A stretch of 64,000 bases of DNA, taken from assembly GCA_964017155.1 (NCBI GenBank), contig OZ024854.1, positions 17,059,555 through 17,123,554 of the forward strand, read 5' to 3'. Below are positions 59,201 through 64,000 of this stretch, in pieces. This stretch comes from Oasisia sp. SBJ-2009 (lineage: Eukaryota > Annelida > Polychaeta > Sabellida > Siboglinidae). Made by a program: the position numbers and the translations under genes. The notes below the pieces were generated by a model that was given only the letters and a program-made list of their open reading frames with translations, made no database searches and was not told where the DNA came from. The stretch's first letter is position 1, and each line of letters begins with the position of its first letter.

Positions 59201-62200
59201 CGTTGAACTCCTGAAATAGTCCTTACTGTTTTTTAATGAAGCTGCTTCATAGGCTATAGCCATGATATTTGTTTGAATGAAATGATTGAGTTACATTATG
59301 ACTTAACTGTGTATTTTTTATTTGGCCCCACTTTTTGTGTCAGGCCCCTAGATTTTGAAAAGCGGGGGCCCTGCTAGCCCCCACTAAATTTAGGCTGAAT
59401 TCTAACCCTGCTGCCAGTTGTTTGACAACACAGTAGTTGGGACCATGATCAATGTTTAGAATTGATCAGACGACAGGCAGCAGCAGTGTTAGTAATAAGA
59501 TTGAAGATGGCAGCATATTTATTGTGGTTGTTACTTGTTAGTAATTTATTGCTTGAGTTGTTTTATTATTCTGATGGCAGTGTTGCCTCCTGCTTCTTCC
59601 ATGTCATTTGCCATTCCTTCTCTGAAATACCTACACATTCTTTGTCCAGGGAAGCTGACCCAAGAATAGCAGATATCTTTGTGACGAAGGGTCCATTCCT
59701 GAAATTGTACACGTCCTACATTCGAGAGTTTGAGATGATGTGTAACACATTGGATGATGCACGCAGAAAGTACCCAGAGTTTGATCGAGTTGTCACTGAT
59801 TTTGAGGTAAGTTTTGTTTAGAAGACAACGTCACTCAACTCTCCCACTTGCTAATCTTAGGGCATGAGCATGGTCGTCAGTATTGGTGCTGCTTAAAAAA
59901 GTATAAATTGGGGCATCTTTATTTTTGACAACATTGTCTTATGTACAGACATGTGCCCTGTGTGGTGATATATCTCTGTGTTCATGTATTGTCTTGTGTT
60001 CAGATCCTGCCCTGTGCGCTGGTCTAGCTCTGTGTTCATGTATTGTCTTGTGTTCAGATCCTGCCCTGTGCGCTGGTCTAGCTCTGTGTTCATGTATTGT
60101 CTTGTGTTCAGATCCTGCCCTGTGCGCTGGTCTAGCTCTGTGTTCATATATTGTCTGTGTTCATGTATTGTCTTGTGTTCAGACGTCTGCCCTGTGTGCT
60201 GGTCTAGCTCTGTGTTCATGTATTGTCTTGTGTTCAGACGTCTGCCCTGTGTGCTGGTCTAGCTCTGTGTTCATGTATTGTCTTGTGTTCAGACGTCTGC
60301 CCTGTGTGCTGGTCTAGCTCTGTGTTCATGTATTGTCTTGTGTTCAGACGTCTGCCCTGTGTGCTGGTCTAGCTCTGTGTTCATATATTGTCTGTGTTCA
60401 TGTATTGTCTTGTGTTCAGACGTCTGCCCTGTGTGCTGGTATAGCTCTGTGTTCATGTATTGTCTGTGTTCAGACATCTGCCCTGTGTGCTGGTCTAGCT
60501 CTGTATTCATGTATTGTCTGTGTTCAGACGTCTGCCCTGTGTGCTGGTCTAGCTCTGTATTCATGTATTGTCTGTGTTCAGACGTCTGCCCTGTGTGCTG
60601 GTCTAGCTCTGTATTCATGTATTGTCTGTGTTCAGACGTCTGCCCTGTGTGCTGGTCTAGCTCTGTATTCATGTATTGTCTGTGTTCAGACGTCTGCCCT
60701 GTGTGCTGGTCTAGCTCTGTGTTCATGTATTGTCTTGTGTTCAGACATCCACCCTGTGTGCTGGCCTAGCTCTGAAGCACTACATGCTGAAACCAATCCA
60801 GCGCATCCCCCAGTACAGACTGCTCCTGCAAGGTAACTAATGCAAAAGGACATAGTCCATGTGACAGTCACAAACACTGCAGAAAACACAATAACAAACA
60901 CAACAGTGAACACACGAACAAACACAACAGCGAAAACATTCATGAACATGTTAACAGACACAGCAGTGAACACAGCAGTGAATACAATAACAAACACAAC
61001 AGTGAACACATGAACACATGAACACATGAACACATGAACACATGAACACATGAACACATGAACACATGAACACATGAACAAATGAACACATGAACACATG
61101 AACAAACACAACGAAAACATTCATGAATATGTTAACAAACACAACAGTGAACACATGACAAACACAACAGTGAAAACATTCATGAACATATTAACAGACA
61201 CAGCAGTGAACACAGTCATAAACACAGCTGTGAATACAATAGCAAACACAATAGTAAACTTAGTCTTTAACAAATGCAACAGTGAAAACATTCATGAACA
61301 CATTAATAAACACAACATTGAACACAGTCACATAACAGATACAACAGTGGACGTAATAATGAAGAGTATTAAAACAATAATATACATTGTAAATAGCAGT
61401 GAATCAGGAGTTAGATTGTGGGTCCTCATAGACGAGGCAGTGTTCCGACAAAGAGGGTTACAACTTGTTTGTTCTTTGTAGAATACAAGAAGAGTGTGTC
61501 GTCTGATGCTGTCGACTACAAAGACATCCTCAGTAAGTCAGCATGCAGTGTTTCCAATACACTCATGTGTAGGACCTCTTAAGCTCATGTTCCTTGCTTT
61601 CATGGCAGTTTGTAGAACTCTAAACGTTACATATACATACCTTGTTCAAATGCAGCTTGAAGTTTAAACACACACACAGGCAGGCAGTCATGCACCAATA
61701 TAAGAGCATGAATGTACACTCACGCACGTGTGCACACACACACACACACGCACGCACACACACACACACACACACACCATGTTGTTGATGTTGACAGCTC
61801 TGTGTTGATGTTGCAGCGGCCCTGGTGATTGTGAGTGAGGTGGCGGATCATGCCAATGAGAGCATGCATTACAGGGTGAGTGTACAACCCTTCCCTACAG
61901 GGTGAGTGTACAACCCTTCCCTTCCCTTCCCTCCCCTCCCCTCCCCTCCCCTCCCCTCCCCTCCCCTCCCCTCCCCTCCCCTCCCCTCCCCTCCCCTCCC
62001 CTCCCCTCCCCTCCCCTCCCCTCCCCTCCCCTCCCCTCCCCTCCCCTCCCCTCCCCTCCCCTCCCCTCCCCTCCCCTCCCCTCCCCTCCCCTCCCCTCCC
62101 CTCCCCTCCCCTCCCCTCCCCTCCCCTCCCCTCCCCTCCCCTCCCCTCCCCTCCCCTCCCCTCCCCTCCCCTCCCCTCCCCTCCCCTCCCCTGGAGTCAT

Positions 62201-63890
62201 CGCACAGTATTAGTGCCCCTTCCTTACAACCCTGTAGTCAGTCCCCCCCACCCTGTACACTGTAGTCAGTCCCCCCACCTTGTCCACTGTAGTCAGTCCC
62301 CCCACCCTGTACACTGTAGTCAGTCCCCCCACCCTGTACACTGTAGTCAGTCCCCCCACCCTGTACACTGTAGTCAGTCCCCCCACCCTGTACACTGTAG
62401 TCAGTCCCCCCACCCTGTACACTGTAGTCAGTCCCCCCACCCTGTACACTGTAGTCAGTCCCCCCACCCTGTACACTGTAGTCAGTCCCCCCACCCTGTA
62501 CACTGTAGTCAGTCCCCCCACCCTGTACACTGTAGTCAGTCCCCCCACCCTGTACGGTGTAGTTGTGTTGCAGGACAATGTGGGCAAGTTGCTGGAGATA
62601 CAGAACAGTCTGATCAGTCGGTGTGAAATCATCATGCCAGGACGGGTGAGTGTCACCTCCTCTTGTCCTCAGTCTGTCACAGCTAGTCTTCACCTGTCTC
62701 TTACTTTACACTGTGGAAGTCACTTCAGAAAGTTGTCATTGTGTGTGTCAGTTGAAAATAATAAAATGTATAGTGATTTAAAAAAAAGTAAGTTCTTATA
62801 TAGCGCAGTATCCAGTCCTCAGGATTGCTCAAAAACTCTTTACACTTTACTTCCCTGGCAGACGTGTTCAATCAGATACCATCTCAGCTTCTCTGGGAAG
62901 CATCCAACCATATGCTGCAATTAACATCTATAGCCAGGTACTCATTTATACAGCTGAGTGAACTGGAGCAATGTAGAGTGAAAAGACTTGCCCAAGGTTT
63001 TAACACCGCAGCACAGGGTTTGAACCCGGGTCCTCTTAGTCGAGAGTCCGAAGCTCTACGCCTAAGCCACTGGCCTACTGCGCTGTGTATTTTTTGCGAG
63101 AACTAAATCATTTATTTGTATACACATGCTATCTGCAAAGAGTATTTAGGTTTTCCATGATGTTAGTGTTAAATCTAAACACAGAGGGATAACACAGAAT
63201 TTCAGAAGAAGGAGCTGTAAGTGTTTCTGTGAACCCTGTTTCATCCTCAGTCGTCTGCTTGAGTTGATTTAACTCAGTTGACTAACACTGGTTGTGTGTT
63301 GTGTGTGACAGTGCCTGCTGAAGGAAGGCATCTTGATGAAGTTGTCGCGCAAGGAGATGCAACCTCGCAGATTCATCTTGGTGAGTTTATGAAAGACACT
63401 GTGAGAAAGACGACAGAATTGTGAAAGAATATTTCAGTGAAATGAAATGGTTCAGAAACTATGGCTGACGAGTTTGTGAATTTTAGTCAAGGTTCGTGAA
63501 TGGTGATGACGCTGTTCATTAACGGTGGAGAAAGGGTTTATGAACTGCGATGAAAATGTGGAGTTTTGTGAAGAACTTTTATTGTTGTATAAAGGAATAA
63601 TGGCATTAAATATGATAATGATCATAGTTAGTGTTAGCTTATATGAAAACTGAATATTGGGAATTAAGTTATCAGACCCATTTAAAAAAAATATGTTTAT
63701 GCTCTTCTTTACACTGTTTAAAATACATGGTGACATATGTGTGATTTTACCATATAGTGAAATTTTGATCAAACTAAGGAATTGCTACGTCATGCATGAC
63801 ATGTTTCAGTTGAATGACGCCCTGTTGTACACGACCCAGGTGTCGGGGGGCTACAAGCTCAACAACGAGTTACCACTGAGTGGCATGAAG
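50805..63890 (+). CDS. FGD6: FGD5/FGD6-like Rho guanine exchange factor (partial at both ends)
   Basis: Twelve exons join in phase: 50805-50913, 51790-51872, 52724-55251, 56332-56421, 56869-57020, 59650-59806, 60745-60832, 61482-61532, 61817-61875, 62574-62645, 63312-63380 and 63810-63890, about 1,180 codons. The first two encode Pro/Lys repeats (APKPAPKPAT, AQKPKVG) like the FGD6 N-terminus. Exon 3 is acidic, disordered and holds YxxP motifs. Exons 4-10 form the DH domain: VTHIVQEIAASEKTFVGVL, QILKYLPMLQDFNTELLKDI, RIADIFVTKGPFLKLYTSYI, HYMLKPIQRIPQYRLLL, EVADHANESM. The PH domain begins with GILMKLSRKEMQPRRFIL and LNDALLYTT, then the window ends. FGD proteins activate Cdc42; the family adds a FYVE domain and second PH, expected beyond 64000. 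FGD5 versus FGD6 is not settled. Confidence 0.92.
52724..55251 (+). CDS. FGD6: Large exon 3 of FGD5/6-like gene: disordered acidic region with YxxP motif array
   Basis: The acceptor is CTTCCACAG|CA and the donor is AAG|GTGAGT, with 842 complete codons in the exon. It is rich in Ser, Asp, Glu and Thr and has no folded domain that I can see. It carries PxxP sites (LPRVPPKR near 54208, LPPRRKR near 54301) and, from 54400 to 55225, tyrosine motifs YIIP, YLVP (three times), YVLP, YVRP and YVPM. The frame runs 114 bases into the next intron to an A-rich stop, which is not used if the donor is correct. Confidence 0.9.
55865..56215. repeat. (TA)n tracts around a palindrome in FGD intron 3
   Basis: Two TA runs (56041-56105 and 56178-56206) flank the sequence CATGACCTGATATA and its complement ATATAATCAGGTCATG. 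The flanks GATCCATGACC (56027) and GGTCATGGATC (56141) and the AATGATCCC-type blocks are also inverted, so the block is a long imperfect hairpin. Confidence 0.85.
56404..56838 (+). repeat. 45-bp array repeating the donor end of FGD exon 4
   Basis: Ten copies of CTCTCAGGTTGTTGAATGAGGTGTGTGAACTTG plus CTCTTCTT (written in parts), the first being the true exon end (LRLLNE|GTGTGT). Each later copy holds a pyrimidine tract, a CAG acceptor and an AATGAG|GTGTGT donor. Early units stay open in the exon frame, adding RLLNEVCELALLLTL per unit. One copy has lost its GT (56690, GAGTTGTG). Confidence 0.93.
57013..57200 (+). repeat. 44-bp array repeating the donor end of FGD exon 5
   Basis: Four copies of AACTG|GTGAGT followed by TGGCACACTCAGTCTCGTGG and a TTTCTCTGTGCCC segment. 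The true donor (57020, AACTG|GTTAGT) is the weakest of them. The later three have GTGAGT, closer to the consensus, except the last which reads GTGGTC. Confidence 0.92.
57210..58205. other. FGD intron 5, unremarkable part
   Basis: No further repeats or coding frames are supported in this stretch. Confidence 0.4.
58211..59072. mobile_element. Non-autonomous DNA transposon with TTAA target duplication, copy 2
   Basis: This is the sister of 28806-29624, 862 bp, same orientation, starting AGGACAAAAAAAG and ending CTTTTTTTGTCCT between TTAA at 58207-58210 and 59073-59076. It is close to full length, with some additional bases near both ends. It sits in the FGD intron between exons 5 and 6. Confidence 0.88.
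59945..60744 (+). repeat. 54-55-bp array repeating the acceptor and start of FGD exon 7
   Basis: Fourteen copies of TTGTGTTCAG|ACGTCTGCCCTGTGTGCT followed by GGTCTAGCTCTGTG and TTCATGTATTG precede the true exon (60745), which begins ACATCCACCCTGTGTGCTGG. Each copy contains an acceptor and about 30 bases equivalent to the exon start (TSALCAGLAL). Early copies read GATCC instead of GACGTC, so subfamilies are visible. Confidence 0.93.
60840..61345. repeat. AACACA(A/T)-rich low-complexity intron DNA with (ATGAACAC)n
   Basis: Loose repetition of AACACAACAGTGAACACATG with a tight run of about eight to ten ATGAACAC units at about 61010-61090, in the intron between FGD exons 7 and 8. Confidence 0.85.
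61862..61920 (+). repeat. Duplicated donor of FGD exon 9
   Basis: The donor context TACAG|GGTGAGTGTACAACCCTTCCC occurs twice in direct succession (61869 and 61895). Confidence 0.85.
61915..62192. repeat. (CTCCC)n pentanucleotide array, about 53 copies
   Basis: A nearly perfect run. The minus strand is GGGAG-repeated and could form G-quadruplexes. It lies in the FGD intron after exon 9. The open frames reading Pro-Ser or Gly-Glu are artefacts. Confidence 0.97.
62235..62562. repeat. 27-bp minisatellite, 12 copies, adjoining the exon 10 acceptor
   Basis: Units of AGTCCCCCCACCCTGTACAC plus TGTAGTC run up to 11 bases before the acceptor TTGTGTTGCAG of exon 10 (62574). With the pentanucleotide array, it makes almost the whole 698-bp intron tandem-repetitive. 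Confidence 0.95.
62785..63085 (-). mobile_element. tRNA-derived SINE in FGD intron 10
   Basis: Full-length like the 17.3-kb copy but inverted. The tail AAGTTCTTATATAGCGCAGT starts at about 62790, the B box complement (GGTTTGAACCCGGG) is near 63018, and the A box is near 63065. It is bounded by the true intron sequence before exon 11 (63312). Confidence 0.85.
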
Positions 63891-64000
63891 GTACACGACT
63901 CATTTCTCTCTCCCTCTACATCTTCCACTCACTCCCTCTAACACTCACTCTCTCTCACATTTCATCCCCCTCTCACACTCCCTCTCTCAATCCCACTCAC
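63891..64000. other. Start of FGD intron 12, with CT-rich tract
   Basis: After the donor AAG|GTACAC at 63890, the window ends in a CTCTCTCACT-rich sequence. The remaining part of the PH domain lies outside. Confidence 0.6.

Noticed and set aside
59462..59646. Upstream extension of FGD exon 6 with a hydrophobic Leu-rich start resembling a signal peptide
   Set aside because: The CAG acceptor at 59649 and the phase-2 match with exon 5 place the exon start at 59650; the upstream frame is intron.
59925..60836. Cys-rich secreted-like proteins on either strand
   Set aside because: They come from the 54-55-bp array that repeats the acceptor of FGD exon 7.
62210..62693. Val/Gly/Thr-rich repeat protein on the minus strand
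   Set aside because: It is a reading of the 27-bp intronic minisatellite between FGD exons 9 and 10.

Overview
This is nuclear DNA of an animal, not of a bacterium. Three protein genes can be assembled exon by exon with matching GT/AG sites and phases, and they are separated by AT-rich intergenic DNA full of retroelement pieces, fold-back elements and very many tandem repeats. The three genes are animal families found in vertebrates and invertebrates: an N4BP1/KHNYN-type NYN ribonuclease, a NCKIPSD (SPIN90) orthologue and an FGD5/FGD6-type Rho guanine exchange factor. Compact introns of about 0.2-3 kb, abundant minisatellites that copy exon/intron junctions, and single-copy orthologues suggest a marine invertebrate. 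A cephalochordate (amphioxus) is my best guess, because junction-spanning minisatellites were, as I recall, described in amphioxus. A mollusc or brachiopod is not excluded.

Layout. 1-9.4 kb: no gene; NRF1-like palindromes, an inverted repeat, several micro/minisatellites, a SINE and a LINE scrap. 9.5-11.65 kb: a GC/CpG-rich island carrying three broken capsid-module genes of a Polinton/Maverick (adintovirus-like) element in the order penton, pX/pVI-like, hexon-like major capsid. 12-14.3 kb: repeats and LINE remnants. 14.5-25.7 kb (minus strand): the N4BP1-like gene, five exons giving a 1,133-residue protein with about 48 octapeptide repeats between a KH-like N-terminus and a complete NYN nuclease. 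A strong donor overlaps the stop codon and is in phase with a downstream Gln/Ser-rich exon. A 5'-truncated CR1/jockey-like LINE with an open reverse transcriptase frame sits in intron 1. 25.8-34.8 kb: transposon-rich intergenic DNA (TTAA-flanked element, LINE 3' ends, a long-TIR fold-back). 34.85-46.66 kb (minus): NCKIPSD, 11 exons, 622 residues, complete. 46.8-49.1 kb: LINE remnants, including an L2-like LINE whose 3' tail resembles that of the local SINE. 49.9-64 kb (plus): FGD5/6-like gene, 12 exons seen, 5' end not identified and running off the right edge inside the PH domain.

The most striking signal is at the exon edges. In NCKIPSD and FGD5/6, tandem arrays repeat the splice site together with the adjoining exon and intron bases. 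Three arrays duplicate a donor or acceptor in units of 36, 45 and 63 bp, so use of a neighbouring copy would insert 12, 15 or 21 residues in frame. Others have 44 or 54-55 bp units. Together with the 24-bp coding array of the N4BP1-like gene, this is a locus where minisatellite expansion repeatedly meets exon boundaries and coding sequence.

NCKIPSD and FGD proteins both act on actin and Rho-family signalling at the cell cortex, and the N4BP1-like protein is probably an RNA-degrading innate immune factor. The sequence gives no evidence that the three are co-regulated; they lie on different strands, kilobases apart.
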